Source: Metridium senile (lineage: Eukaryota > Cnidaria > Anthozoa > Actiniaria > Metridiidae). Taken from it: a DNA stretch of 64,000 nt. The notes under the pieces are model-generated. The model was not told where the DNA came from. It ran no database searches and worked only from the letters and a program-made list of their open reading frames with translations. The DNA is taken from positions 17,450,307 through 17,514,306 of the forward strand of contig OX459103.1 in assembly GCA_949775045.1 (NCBI GenBank). The letters run 5' to 3'. Made by a program: the position numbers and the translations under genes. Position 1 is the stretch's first letter. Each line of letters opens with the position of its first letter. Of the stretch, positions 52,467-63,785 are shown piece by piece.

Positions 52467-53598
52467 CTACATCTGTAAGGCTCTGGAAACAGACAACATG
52501 GTTTCGTTATTGTCTCGAATGTAGCAGTTGCGAGACGACTCTGACTTCCATCCTCCATGACTAGAGATTAGCCTCTCCGGCACTCCAGCCTGTGAGGCTG
52601 TGGATGCCCCTCCAGAGCGAAGGCTGTGTAGCCCGTATCGTTTTGCATCCAAACCAATAGCAGCAAGCATTCTTAGTGCTTGAACTCTTGCAGTACCATA
52701 TCGGAGTTTGTTGTTTGATATCTTCTTTCCTGAGCCATGACCCTGAATCTCGCGGAACATTGGCCCGCATAAGATGCCAGCTCTTGCTATGAATCTCTCA
52801 GTTAAGGCAACTGGACAGTAATCAGATTGAGAACGAGTAATATTCACCATAGTACCCTTGTGGTATTGGTCGTTTTTTCTTTTTTTAAGTAGGATGCTCA
52901 AGAGAGTCGTGAAATCTTATATCCTGGAAGTTAATATTGGATAGGTCATTCCATCTGAGGAAGCCCGCAAAGCCCACTGTAATCATTGTGACAATTTGAA
53001 GGTCTGCAATGCCAGATCCTACTTGGCCAAATTCTTTCACAATTGCACGAATGTTGTCCCTGGTGAGGTTTTCCTTCCTTGTCGTCGGGCGGCCAAGGAG
53101 TCTCCTGGCTGCCTCAGGCACCTGAACAACTAAGGGATGGCTACATGGGTCAGGGGCCAGTGCCTTGCGATGTGCCCAGGAAACACCATACACAGCAGAC
53201 AAGATTGGGCCTGGTGACTTACTCTTCTTCACTAGCTCACACAAGTACAAAGCTAATTGAGCACCTTTAGCGGGTAAGGCAGGTAGACCAAAGGAGGTTG
53301 CCCATTTCTGCCATCTTTCAAAACTGTTGTAGTATTTTGACACTGTGGAGGGTGCGCGGTCACATACAATGATATTAGGAAGTTCATTGGCTAAGGCTGA
53401 AAGTCGCATGTCGCCGAGGTTCCTCAGGCTCTCGCAGCAACCACTGGTGGATAGATGGTGGATAGACCTAAAAAGACCAACAATAGCAACAGTGAGCAAT
53501 ACTCTAATATGAATTAAGGTAAAGGAAATTACTATACTTCCTTTGAGGGGGAAGCTTTGGTTGCAGACACAACAAGTTTGTATCACAACAAACGACAT
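52467..53598 (-). pseudogene. DIRS tyrosine recombinase, frameshifted
   Basis: Two frames together cover the enzyme. The upstream one (53598-52885) has the core-binding part (SKYYNSFERWQKWA) and box I in GFLRWNDLSNINF. The downstream one (52901-52467) has HSLRSGGAS (box II His-x-x-Arg), HGGW and, nine residues after the Trp, the nucleophile Tyr in RNCYIRD. The frame changes near 52890-52910, in a run of A, between box I and box II. The true start is unclear: the first 45 codons of the upstream frame look unrelated and the enzyme probably begins near SIHHLSTSG. Confidence 0.85.
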
Positions 53599-53683
53599 TC
53601 TGTACGAACTCGTAAGAACTTCTACTCACTATGGAGTGGTATTTCAAGAAACATGCAACATGAATAAAACCAGATGTCCACCA

Positions 53684-53864
53684 GAGCAATAGCAAGACAG
53701 TACCTCCACAAACAATGTGGGGAGCTCGGGACAGAATACACTAATAAGATCATATGGAGCAATAGCAACAAACCAACCATGCCTCCACTACTGTAGTGGG
53801 GAGCTCCAGAGCAAAATTTATAGCAATAGCAGATTTCCTGCCTCCGCTAATGTAGAGGGGAGCT
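53684..53864. repeat. Three hairpin-forming repeats between RNase H and recombinase
   Basis: Units at 53684-53727, 53756-53806 and 53822-53864 share GCAATAGCA and a CCTCCAC...GTGGGGAG-type stem with varying loops and compensating changes (CTCCACTAC/GTAGTGGGGAG in the second). They fill part of the non-coding gap between the two reading frames of the DIRS element. Confidence 0.6.
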
Positions 53865-54026
53865 AGAACCGTCTTACCTCAGTAGGCTTCAACAATCATG
53901 ATACTTAACTTAGCAAGGACAAGTGATCCTTAGGGCCAAGATTGTACAGGATGGGGTTCCATAACCGAATAGATCTCCTTCAGCTGAACCAGGTAGAAAT
54001 GTCCTTGAATGACAAGGAAGGTCTAC

Positions 54027-55908
54027 TCAACCAGTAACAAAGTCTTTTAGAGTGCCATCATCCTTAAACAATAGCGGCCACCAAGGAGCGGATGGCCAAT
54101 ATGGAACAATTAGTGTGCCGGACTCTCCATTGTAGTCCATATGCTTTAACACTCTTGAGATCAGATATACAGGCGGCACAAGCCAATTATTATCAACACT
54201 CCAGTTCATTGTGAAGGCATCAACTCCCTCGCAGCCGGGACATAACCACCTCGAGCAGAAACGAGGAAGCTGTTTTGAGTTAAAGCTTGCAAACCTGTCA
54301 ACAGTATGGGGTCCCCATAGTGCATCCAGTTCCCTGAAGTGGATAGGGTTGAGCATCCAATCATCCGTCTCTATAACCCGGGACCAGTAGTCTGCTTTTT
54401 GGTTCAAATGCCTTGGAACCCATTCTGGGAAGAGTCGTATGCCATGTTGACGACAGATGGCATAGATCCTGGTCGCCTCAGACTGTAGATGTATCTTATT
54501 ACTACCTGTACAAAGGATTGAGATAGTCCCTTGATTGTCTGATCAATGTTTACATTCCTTGTGGACGAGGCTTGAAGCGAAGGATTCCAAGACCAAGCGA
54601 ATTGCCTTTAACTCCCTGTAGGTAGAGCTTTGAATGCAATCTATATCATCCCAGTCTCCACGTGCTACTGTCTGGCCAAGTTGTACAACATAACCTGCCC
54701 AACCAGAATTACTGGCGTCGGAGTAGGAAATCACATCGATGCATGGTGAAGAGTGCCATACAGGCTGACCAACAAGATCTGAAAAATTTTCTATCCAAAA
54801 TTGAATTTCATTCATTGCACCCTCTGACAAACAAACTTTACAGCTCAAAGACAAAACATTATTTTGTACTGAGTAGAGATAGCGCGTAAATGGTCTGGCT
54901 ACAGGGCCAAGGGCCAAGCCCATAGAAATAATAGTCCCCGTCAGTTTAGCAACCTTGCGTGCCGAAACATACTGGTGTTTGTGGTTAATTTCACGTAATA
55001 AGATCATCAAATTATCAACTTTGGTTTGGGGGACTAAAAACAAACCTTGTTTTAGATCTATGGTAAAACCCAGGAATTCACCAACTTGGTGAGGTATTAA
55101 GATACTCTTTTCCTCATTAATTATAAAGCCGCATTGGACCAAAACATTGCGTACGCAGGAAGATAGGTTTTTTGCACCCTCCTCAGAAGACGCGCACCCG
55201 AAGCCATCATCGAGGTACATTAGCATGCGCTTACCTTGGTCCCTCCAGTACTTAACCATTGGTCTTAGTACTTTCGTAAAGATATATGGGGCAGTACACA
55301 GTCCAAATGGCAAAGATGCAAAGACATAATACTTACTAATTCCATTCTTCATGAAACTGAACCCTAGGAATTTACGATGTATAGGGCCAATATCAATATG
55401 GTGGTAGCCATTCTTCAAATCAAAAGTTATAAACCAATCACCTCCCTAGAGAAATGAGTTGTGATACAACAAAAATATCTTCGTATTTAAATTTTTTAGT
55501 ATGCAAATGATCATTCAAATAGCGCAAGTCAAGAATTAAACGAAGTTTCTTATTTTTCTTAGGGACAACTCCGAGAGGGCTACACACATGTATAAGGTCT
55601 AAACTGACTTCCTCTATCGAGCCTGCTAATAAAAGCTCAGAAATAGCGTCTAGTACAAATTCGTTGTGATAAATAGCGCTAGGATGGTTTGCAAACATAG
55701 ATTTTTTAGGTTCTTTCAGAAAAGGTAGGAAATAATCATCATTTACAACTTTTAAAATCATGCTAGAGGCACCGATATAACGCCAAAAATCTAAGTTTTT
55801 CTTTAATCGACCTCTTACGTTACAATTATTTAAAGAAACATCCTCGTCAAATTCACAATCATAATTATCATCACTATCACATAAATCAGCACTAATGTCA
55901 CCTTCTAG
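54027..55908 (-). pseudogene. DIRS reverse transcriptase-RNase H, with frameshift and stop
   Basis: Begins directly after the gag stop in the same frame. RT runs through PLGVVPKKNKKLRLILD and, after a frameshift near 55430, TFDLKNGYHHIDI (motif A Asp), SLPFGLCTAPYIF (motif B) and MYLDDGFG (YxDD, about 55217-55206). RNase H follows with YSDASNSGWAG, STYRELKAI and, past an in-frame TGA at 54543-54545, SDNQG. The C-terminal part has the RHLNQKADYWSR and DRFASFNSKQLPRF stretches seen in DIRS-order elements. The catalytic residues of both domains are present, so decay is limited to the one shift and the one stop. Confidence 0.9.
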
Positions 55909-56880
55909 TCAGGGTTTGAAGCTACTTTCGTTGCTAACGCAATCACGGCTGAAATGGCCAGCTTTGTTACAGTGGTAACACCTCGCTTGTGAGAATTTCT
56001 TGTCAGTATTCGTAAAGACAACCCTGTCCGATGAGGTAGATGGTGGCGGACCAAGGCGGTTCGAGCCCAAAGACGATGTCGTCGTACTGGAGAACGCTCT
56101 GGCGCGTGAAGAGCGGCGCGATTTCGCTTCTTTCTCTCTCTTGGATTTCTCCCTAGATGTTTCGGCGTCTTTTACCGCTTTTCGCAACTTCTTATCGTCT
56201 GCGTCGTCCGCCGCCAAAGGATCGGTAACATATTGGTTTACGGTGTCCCAGCCGTGTTTATCCGCTATCTTTATAAGTTTATTACGATCAGAAATAAGAG
56301 ACAAACCTTTCTCAGCTAGCGTTCTTGCTTCCAACAAAGTCTTGGACACGGCAACGTCCTCAAGCTGTTCTTCCACGGTCCGATTAAATTGAAATTGCTT
56401 CTGGTTTCCTTTCCTCTTCCAGTCAAACAGATTATCCTTGCCCAGGTCGTCTCTTTTTCTTTTTAACGATCTGACTTCTGAGCGTAGCTCGCTGAGCTCT
56501 TTCTTGCTTACATCGAGGGCCTTGTCCTGGTTTTACAATAGAGTCCTCGCCCAGGCCGGCATGTCCGGTTCCTGACGAGGTGCGTTTCCCCCCAGATCGT
56601 GGTTTGGCTCGTTTCTCACGTCATCTTCGCGGCGGTTCCCTTCCAAGTCACTACCTGCTTCTACCGATAACCTATCGGAGTATTCCGGGTCAAAGACTTC
56701 TCTGAACTCTTGAATGGCTTCAAGTGTCATTGGGTTTTGAACGCGTCCTGAACGCGAACTAGATCGTCTTGTAGTGGAACTTGAGCTACGTGACCTATGC
56801 GTGGATGTTTTCGGTTCTCTCTGCCGGTTATGTTGGTTTCTAGTTGGTTCCTAGTTGAATAGCGAGGCATAATACAACGA
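55909..56880 (-). pseudogene. DIRS gag-like protein with zinc knuckle
   Basis: From the Met near 56880 (MPRYSTRNQLETN) the frame is lost before a Ser/Arg-rich stretch (HRSRSSSSTTRRSSSRSGR), which is open in the frame that runs on into MTLEAIQEFREVFDPEYSD. A TAA at 56533-56535 interrupts it; beyond it come a coiled region (KKELSELRSEVRSLKRKRDD), FDWKRKGNQKQFQFN and the zinc knuckle CYHCNKAGHFSRDC (Cys-x2-Cys-x4-His-x4-Cys). It ends at TGA (55909-55911) followed by CTAG, after which the RT frame continues without shift. Confidence 0.8.
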
Positions 56881-56910
56881 AGATAGTAGTAACTTGGAAA
56901 GTTAAGTCGA

Positions 56911-57128
56911 ATTTTAAGTGTCAACTAAGCGAACTTTAAGTGTCAACTAAGCGAACTTAGACCACAATAACCTAACTGACACTCAATCAACCTTATAAAC
57001 ACACATTGCTAATTTACATAATCATTTACATAACTCATACCCAGTCCTCTCATGCATTTAGGAAATCATTTCTCTTTACATTACCAACTCTCTTCTATCG
57101 TTGTCCATTACAAGAGAAATACATTTCC
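56911..57128 (-). repeat. DIRS split repeat A1
   Basis: 218-bp terminal repeat at the 5' end of the element, matching A2. The sequence right of 57128 is unrelated to that left of 52012; DIRS elements make no target duplication, in agreement. Confidence 0.9.
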
Positions 57129-57293
57129 GTCATAATTTGCCCAAAAGACCAATTTTTTTTTTTTTTGGAGAAATCGAGAAAAGTTGAAATTCCCGTCCCA
57201 GACTGTCTGGCGGCCTTGAAAACTCGTCCAAAATAGTTCATTTTTGATTGGCACATACAAACTATAGGAATAATCTACGAAAGTAGGAAACTA

Positions 57294-57543
57294 CAATCAT
57301 GTGCAAAATACCTTGGGACATTCCCCGTTTTTTACATGTAAAAGTTTTGTATAAAATTTTCACGTTTCACCCTCTCCCCCATTTCAATGTCAATGTTGAA
57401 TTGTGGGAATGTAAAACGCTTTTCATTTGAAAGACCAATCAACATTGCTTAGGGGGGAGGGGGTTTGTACATGAAAGTGATAAATTTTGCATATATTTTT
57501 AAACGCAAACAAAAACACCCATAAAAAATTTTGAACATGATTG
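57294..57543. mobile_element. MITE with CAATCATGT tips
   Basis: Tips CAATCATGTGCAAAA and near complement TTTTGAACATGATTG lie inside TA dinucleotides. Inside are a C-rich and a G-rich string, as in the element at 21860, with which it shares the style of its tip. Confidence 0.65.
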
Positions 57544-57612
57544 TAGTATGTTATGTAACAGTCTTTAGTCTATCTTTGGAGTTAATTTGAGCTACAAGGC
57601 TAGTTTGTTCTA

Positions 57613-58239
57613 ACGTCGAAGCTCCATTAAGCGGACACCCTTGGGAAACGGAAAAAGTGTCCGTAAGTAGAGATGTCCGCCTAATAGGAAGGGTTCTTAA
57701 AACGGTTAAATAACGTAAAATAGTCTCGTTTTGCGCTTACAAAAGCATTTCTAAAGATCAATAATAGCAATTAAAGACAAAGAATAGTCTGGCTCCATGA
57801 TTAAGCGAGTTATTCAAATAATCAACATTTTAACAACTGTTCTATTAGATAATTATGGTCTGGTGTAACACAAGTCTAACACAAGATAAGAAATCATACT
57901 CAATTGAAACCATAACGTCTTTTTGCATCAATAAGAAAATTCATATCGTTTTCAGCTTTAGAACGACTGTGAGGCATTATGTGAAAACTTAAAAATATTT
58001 CGTTGCTGAATTAACTTTATTCTATATTTCTATTTCGAGTGTCCGCTTAAGGGAGCTTGAAAACAATAGAAAAGGTCAATTGGGATTTGCTTAAGGTGTC
58101 CGCGTCCGCTAAAGAGAATGTCAGCTAAATGGAAAGTGTGAATACAGTGTTTGTATGGAAGAAAAAACGGGGTTTTGGAAAGCTGTCCATAACTAGAACT
58201 GTCCGCTTAGTGGAGCATCCGCAAATGGAGCTTCGACTG
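57613..58239. mobile_element. MITE with pogo/Tigger-like ends
   Basis: Ends read GTCGAAGCTCCATTAAGCGG and, at the right, the complement of CAGTCGAAGCTCCATTTG, with TA on both sides. CAGTCGAA is close to the tips of Tigger/pogo elements. Phrases such as GTGTCCGCTTAAG recur inside in both directions. Non-coding. Confidence 0.65.
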
Positions 58240-58374
58240 TATTTAAATGAAAATATCGCATTTTAGCCATCAGAGAAATCATCGAATTTTGGTCAAATTC
58301 TATTATTTTTACAAAATAACAATTTCCGCTGAGAACCCAACTATAATAGTTGGTCTCTGCCGAATATATTAGTT

Positions 58375-59533
58375 ATTTTATAATGTTTCTTAGCCAATCA
58401 GCATCGTGTTATCACTGCACTGAATTACGTCGGGTTTTACATAGTTTTTGCACTTTATTATATCCATTTTGATATCACTAAGCAATCCTGTACTCTGATT
58501 GGCTCTCAGCAGCTATGATATGAGCATGAATTGCATCATTTTTTGAATTTATTGCACCATTTGTAAAAACCGGATCGGGGACGCGGACGCAGGTTGGTAC
58601 GATCCGTAAAACCTGGCTATTTTATAAATAAATACTCTAAGACCCCGTCTACACGGATCCGGATACGAAACCACTTTTTGATGCAAATCGGCCTATCGTC
58701 CACACAAATCCAGTGAATCCGGTCACCAAAACCGCAAACTTTTACTTGAATCCTCCGGATACGCGGATTCGTGTGGGCGCAAATATTTCTATGATGTTTC
58801 AGCCGGATCGGATTCGTGTAGACGAGGCCTAAGTTTATCACAGATTTAGAGTTTACTTAGTTTGTATAGGTAATTAACCCAAATTGAAGAAAAGAAGAGA
58901 CAACAACACTCAAAACAAAATATCGTCAATGCATACCGTACTCCAATCATTTTATTTTCTTCTTTAAAAACAATTATTACACTTATCTTAATATCAAGGA
59001 CAACAAAAAATATTAGTTTATAACATATAAAGCTTTCTTTAGTACAAAAGACGTCAAAAACTTGAGGTAAAAACAAAGTTTGAAAAGTTGTACTTTGCCG
59101 TTTCTGCTGAAAAAATGATGATTTACTCCACTTTAAAGCATTTTACTCGAAATTGAACAATGACACCACTATCAATTAAACAAAATATTACCTTTTGCTG
59201 GTTAATGTGAAGAAAAAAGTCAGTATTTTATCTGATTTCATCTTGAAACTGTAGTGAATTTTATCGTGGTCGACGGTTGAGAAAGGCGACACCATTATCG
59301 ATGCAAAATCTTCTCAAACTGGTTATTTGCAATCTTGAAACTCCACACATACAAACTCTTAGTCCCATTCTTCAATGAGGAAGCTTTTGTTATTCGTAAT
59401 GAGCATTTTTTGATAGTTTTTGAACAGTTTTTTCTCTGTTTTCGGCCATATGTCCACCATCTTGGATTTTTGTCAAGAATTTTCAGTTGTGAAGAAAACT
59501 CTATTCTGATTGGTTGAAAAGAAACATTTCTAC
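58375..59533. mobile_element. Inverted, permuted copy of the 36.8-37.8 kb element
   Basis: Bases 58461-59533 match the reverse complement of 37804 to about 36935, but the block that should come last (complement of 36845-36930) stands first, at 58385-58456, to the left of the terminal TTTATTATATCCATTTTGAT. A separate MITE interrupts the copy at 58633-58832, along with an unmatched stretch just left of it. Confidence 0.7.
58636..58831. mobile_element. MITE with ACCCCGTCTACACG ends, with empty-site paralogue
   Basis: The ends (ACCCCGTCTACACGGATCCG and CGTGTAGACGAGGCC) are flanked by TAAG on both sides. The related element at 37.66 kb has a single TAAG at the matching place, which shows the site without the insertion. 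The target duplication is three or four bases. Confidence 0.8.
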
Positions 59534-61380
59534 TTAAGCATTAGAAGATATTGCGAACTTTGGTTTAGTTGGTGACATCATCAGATATAAGTTATCCTGA
59601 TTGAGGGAGGGTTTGTTTAGGTCTTTAATATCAGCAAGCATGAAGCCCAAATGGGGGGAGGGATAGAAATGTGACATCATTACACAGAAAGCCCAAGAGA
59701 ATTCTGACCACTATCTTGGGGCTCAAAAGTTTACAATGATACTCTAATGAGCGAGTGAGTGAGTATATAGTGATTGAATGACACTCGCGGTTCAAAAGCT
59801 CCAATAACTGGAGGATTTTCAAACCATGAGTTAAAAGAGTAGCATGACATAATTGAAATTTATATTAATCCTCTGGCTGCCTTATTTGTATAATTGGATG
59901 AAATATTTATTTTTTTCTATATTGGACAGTGCTAGTACATGATTATGATATACTTATAGTATGATTTATATCTTACAGGTCTCTCTGGTCCTTTCATGAA
60001 ATGAAGCAAGGTTCAAAGAAAAAAGAAGCAGTACATTGTTATGTATTGGTTAAAAAACATTCATATTTGCTCTATACAGCTATTTCAAAAAACAGTGAAT
60101 ACTATATAGTGCATTTCAAGACCAAAGGACATTGTGGGTCTAATTAATTTGAAATATTCACTCCCCATAGCAAGCTCGTAACTATATGGTTTTGAATGGA
60201 ATTCACTAAAAATAAAATTACTAATTATTATTTATTTTACATTTAAGCACTATTAAGTGCCCCAGAATGCATTTTGGTCTTTTCATTGTTAACTATTTCA
60301 TATATACTGTATGTACCTAACAACTACCATGTGAGCTCAATATGAAATCTGTCCTATTTTTACAAGTTGCCTTTTAAAGAAAAACGGTATATTATGTCAA
60401 AATAGGGCACTAGCAGCACTTAGGTATATGCTTGGATACTAAATAGCATTAAGATTAAAAATATTATTTCAATACATTTGAGAACCATAGCCAAAATTGT
60501 TAATATCAATTTGATTTTTTTTCCTGATCCATCAATCTTTTTCTATTTTTCTATGTTGGATCCAAGCTTGTGGGCAAGTTTTGTGGTAAATACTGTTGCA
60601 TCATGGTTGCAATTCAAAAGAATACAATGGTGTTGTAATCAGTCGGTACCTATCATAAAAAAAACATTTAAATATCTGATCTTTGATGGCCATGTAATTA
60701 TGAAAGTCACTGTAACCTACTGATAGCAACAATACCCACAAGCTCCATCTGTATAGGGTGCAAAACTTAATTTTCTGTCTTATTATTCCATATGTAATCT
60801 TTGAGATATGTAGCTTTCCTGGGTATATTGCATACAGCTGAGGGCGTGCCTCTGTGATTATCTTTTAAGTATTAGGTATTAAAGTGACATTTGTAACACC
60901 ATTAAAAAGTTATCCGTTTTTATAGTTACAAATTTTATTCTATTGCCTATCGTTTATATCAAAGACCGATGCTGCCTACTAATACTAGTTTACTCGCTAG
61001 TTTCCATTTATATTAAGTAATTGAATATTATAATAACTGTTCTTATAAAAACTCAATTGTTTTCTCTCTAATTACTAATACAGTATGAGTGATTTTATTC
61101 TTGAAGCATTAGTCTTATAAATAATGCATATTGCCATCAGTTTAGCAAGCAGAGTGAAAACAATGAGTTTTTAAAAGAACAGTAATTAGTACAGTAATAT
61201 TTGTTATTGCTTGATAATTATCACTTGTAAATAATTGAAATGACTTTATGAAGTATAGAAAGCAGCTATTAAAATCAATAAAATGAAATCCAACTCTTAT
61301 CTGTTGTTTACTCTTAGCAAAAGTCACTAACAGTGCTGTAAAACTCAAAACTTCAATAATTTGACAAAAAAATATATTTT
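59534..61380. other. Non-coding sequence
   Basis: No gene is recognised. Bases 60940-61000 resemble 2120-2180 of the 2-kb units (phrases CCTATCGT, TATATCAAA and ACTAGTTTACTCGCTAG), so a small dispersed repeat seems to be shared. The rest is AT-rich and featureless. Confidence 0.35.
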
Positions 61381-61384
61381 AAAA

Positions 61385-61745
61385 ATGAGGTCCCCACAAA
61401 TTGTTTATGTCAAAATTTTAAGTATGGTGTGTAAACTATGAAAATAAGCTTAGAATTCACTCCAATTTTTTTCACATAGTTTTCTAGCCATTCTAAGCAC
61501 TCTCCAATTTGTGGTTTATCAATCTAAGTCATAATGACTTACACTCCAAAAAAAGTTGTGGGGACAGTTTGGTCAAAAACATAAACAAATTTGACTTCTG
61601 GGGACGTTCACCCAAAGATGGTGAAAATAGCTTTTTAGGCGTTTTTAAGCCTTTTCAAAGCAACTTATTTGTGGGGACCTGATGTTGTCCTCACAAGTTT
61701 TTGAGGTCCCCACAACTCTGGTGTGTAACTATATTAGGGTCCCCA
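61385..61745. repeat. Repeat with GGTCCCCACAA phrases in both orientations
   Basis: GGTCCCCACAA-type words and complements occur at 61389, 61556, 61672, 61705 and 61739. It is probably a decayed non-autonomous element. Confidence 0.45.
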
Positions 61746-61754
61746 TAAGTGGGT

Positions 61755-61963
<209 letters not shown>

Positions 61964-62329
61964 CCGCAACGCGTCATCCAGAAATTCTACAGAACTAATC
62001 AAACACGTATGGACACTCAAGAACACTAGCATCGACTACACAATCACGTGGTGCATAATGGCACGCGCCGAAGCTTACAGCAGCGCAACCAAGCGTTGTA
62101 ACCTTTGTTTACTGGAAAAATACATAATTATCTGCAAACCACACCATTGCAGCCTTAACAAAAGGAATGAACTCATTTCATCGTGCAGACACAGGAATAA
62201 GGAACTTCAGCGTTATAACTAAACAAATCTATTGATATAGCATTGATATGCTTATGTGGTGTTACATGGCATTTCTGTTAGTGTTCGTGATTTCTTGATG
62301 GAAAATGTTTACGAGTGTATGGTACTTAC

Positions 62330-62602
62330 AAATTATCTTGATTTGTATGGTATGAGTGTCTCTGCCAGCACGGTTCTCAGCAATGCATGTGTAATCCCCT
62401 GTGTCACGCGCTGTAACGCTATCCACCAATATCAAACCCCCTCTCAGGATAGTCACTGAGGATTTTTCGATTGGCTTGCCATCTTTAATCCATTTTACCG
62501 TTGGAGTTGGGTCCCCTTTGGCCTCACATTGAATGAAAAGTCGATCTTTTTCTCTTAATACTAAGTTGCGTAATGCACTTTTTGTCGTAATCCTGGGTTT
62601 TT
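62330..62602 (-). CDS. Exon with an I-set immunoglobulin domain
   Basis: A 273-bp exon, phase 1-1, between a TGTTTTCTTAG acceptor and a GTAAGTACC donor. The protein has LFIQCEAKGDPTPTVKWIKD (first Cys and core Trp of the fold) and DTGDYTCIAENRAG (Asp-x-Gly-x-Tyr-x-Cys, second Cys), so one complete I-set domain in one symmetric exon, the arrangement usual for extracellular proteins. The Glu codon at its start is split and completed by the G at the end of the exon at 63612. Adhesion or matrix function is likely; the gene continues to the left beyond what I can follow. Confidence 0.85.
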
Positions 62603-62737
62603 CTAAGAAAACATAAATAGTCGTCAAAATAAATCACCATTCTAAAGTTTCAATATTAAAGCAAGACACAAGTGTCTTACTAATTCAAGAGACTCAGATC
62701 CACACCCACTACTCTACAATAAATATTTTAGCACACA

Positions 62738-62815
62738 CCTCTGCTCCCATGTTGAATTTTGAGAAGTGAGGAGAACCGGACAACCCTGAAAAAACCCTCG
62801 TGGTATAGGATGGAA
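62738..62815 (-). mobile_element. SINE fragment
   Basis: Diverged copy of the middle of the SINE at 30.3 kb: both have a GTTGAATTTT or GTTGATTTTT phrase, GGAGAACCGGACAACCC-type sequence and AAAACCCTCGTGG. The tRNA head and tail are missing. Confidence 0.6.
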
Positions 62816-63151
62816 CAGATCAGATATAAATATAGCCATCACGGTTATTATTTTTAATTTGATCCTCCTCATGAATTGGTAATGAGTGTTGAAAGGCGCT
62901 GTTGCATGTGCAATTTCCTCAGCAGCTTTCCTCGCAATGCTTGAAAACGTGGTGTTGCAGGTTTTTGAGCTTCGTTGCAAAAAGTAGAAATGAGCTCAGT
63001 TTAGAAACAAATGCAAGAGAGCCAATGTTACACTGTGCAAATTTTCAGCAACTTGTGTCGCAACGACATTGCGAATAAGAGCAGTTGCTGAACATTGTTG
63101 CAGAGTAAAAAAATGGCTCAAAGGGTGCAGATTTTTAAAGGTCTCTTTTAA

Positions 63152-63544
63152 TAGAGTGGTGAAGTGTGACGTTACGAAAAATATATTTTGCCTTTACCAC
63201 TTTTTGGCTACCAGTTTCGATGGACAATCAAAAAAGACGTTCACACTCCAAATGTGAAGAGAATCGGTCAAATAACAACTGAGATATGGCCACTTGAATA
63301 TATAATTTCCCCATACAAATCACTATAATTTACGCTCTGTTCCAAAATTTTGGAACAGACCCGAAAATATAGTGTTTTGTATGGGGAAATTATATATTCA
63401 AGTGGCCATATTTCAGCTGCTATTGGACGAATTTTGGTTAAATTTGCAATGTGGACATCTTTTGTGATTGCCCATCAAAATTGAGAGCCAACATAATGAA
63501 ATAGTGAAAATAACTTTATATGACGTCATCAATTCACCACTCTA
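63152..63544. mobile_element. TTAA-flanked foldback MITE
   Basis: Tips TAGAGTGGTGAA and complement, with TTAA at 63148-63151 and 63545-63548. The inner half (63285-63425) is a near-perfect palindrome around CCAAAATTTTGG, while the outer arms are more diverged. It lies in the intron between the two Ig-gene exons. Confidence 0.8.
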
Positions 63545-63611
63545 TTAAGGGAGCGATTAGAATACAAACAAAATATCACCAAGAGTCTAGTGCAATAATT
63601 TTTTCACATAC

Positions 63612-63785
63612 CATAAGGGTCCAATGTCTTTATGGGCGGTTTCGTAGTTAGTGTAATTGTGGATGGCGTTACAGAAGGCTTCACGCTAGCCGTAACACTC
63701 GGCTGTAACGTTGATGGAATCTTCGTGACATCATAAGTCGTGCTAGTAGACGATATGCGTGGTAAACAGTGCGATAACCCTGAAA
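63612..63785 (-). CDS. Thr/Ser/Pro-rich linker exon of the Ig gene
   Basis: On the minus strand the frame reads ISSTSTTYDVTKIPSTLQPS and then PSVTPSTITLTTKPPIKT, ending DPYG at a G|GTATGT donor. Two acceptors are possible (exon start at 63785 or 63779), both phase 1. Composition suggests an O-glycosylated stalk next to the Ig domain. Earlier exons were not identified to the right edge. Confidence 0.6.

Larger units (their letters stand above)
52012..57128 (-). mobile_element. Ngaro-type DIRS retrotransposon, degenerate
   Basis: On the minus strand the order is: A1 repeat (57128-56911), gag, RT-RNase H, tyrosine recombinase, B1 (52407-52342), A2 (52341-52124) and B2 (52076-52012). The A1-genes-B1-A2-B2 arrangement of split direct repeats is that of Ngaro-like (and PAT-like) members of the DIRS order; the absence of a recognisable methyltransferase after RNase H speaks for Ngaro. 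Both A copies are 218 bases and nearly identical, so the insertion is not very old, yet the coding region has several stops and frameshifts. Confidence 0.9.

Noticed and set aside
56000..56392. 130-codon plus-strand frame
   Set aside because: Antisense shadow of the gag-like region of the DIRS element.
52012..57128. LTR retrovirus or Gypsy-type element
   Set aside because: No protease or DDE integrase; a tyrosine recombinase and split direct repeats are present.
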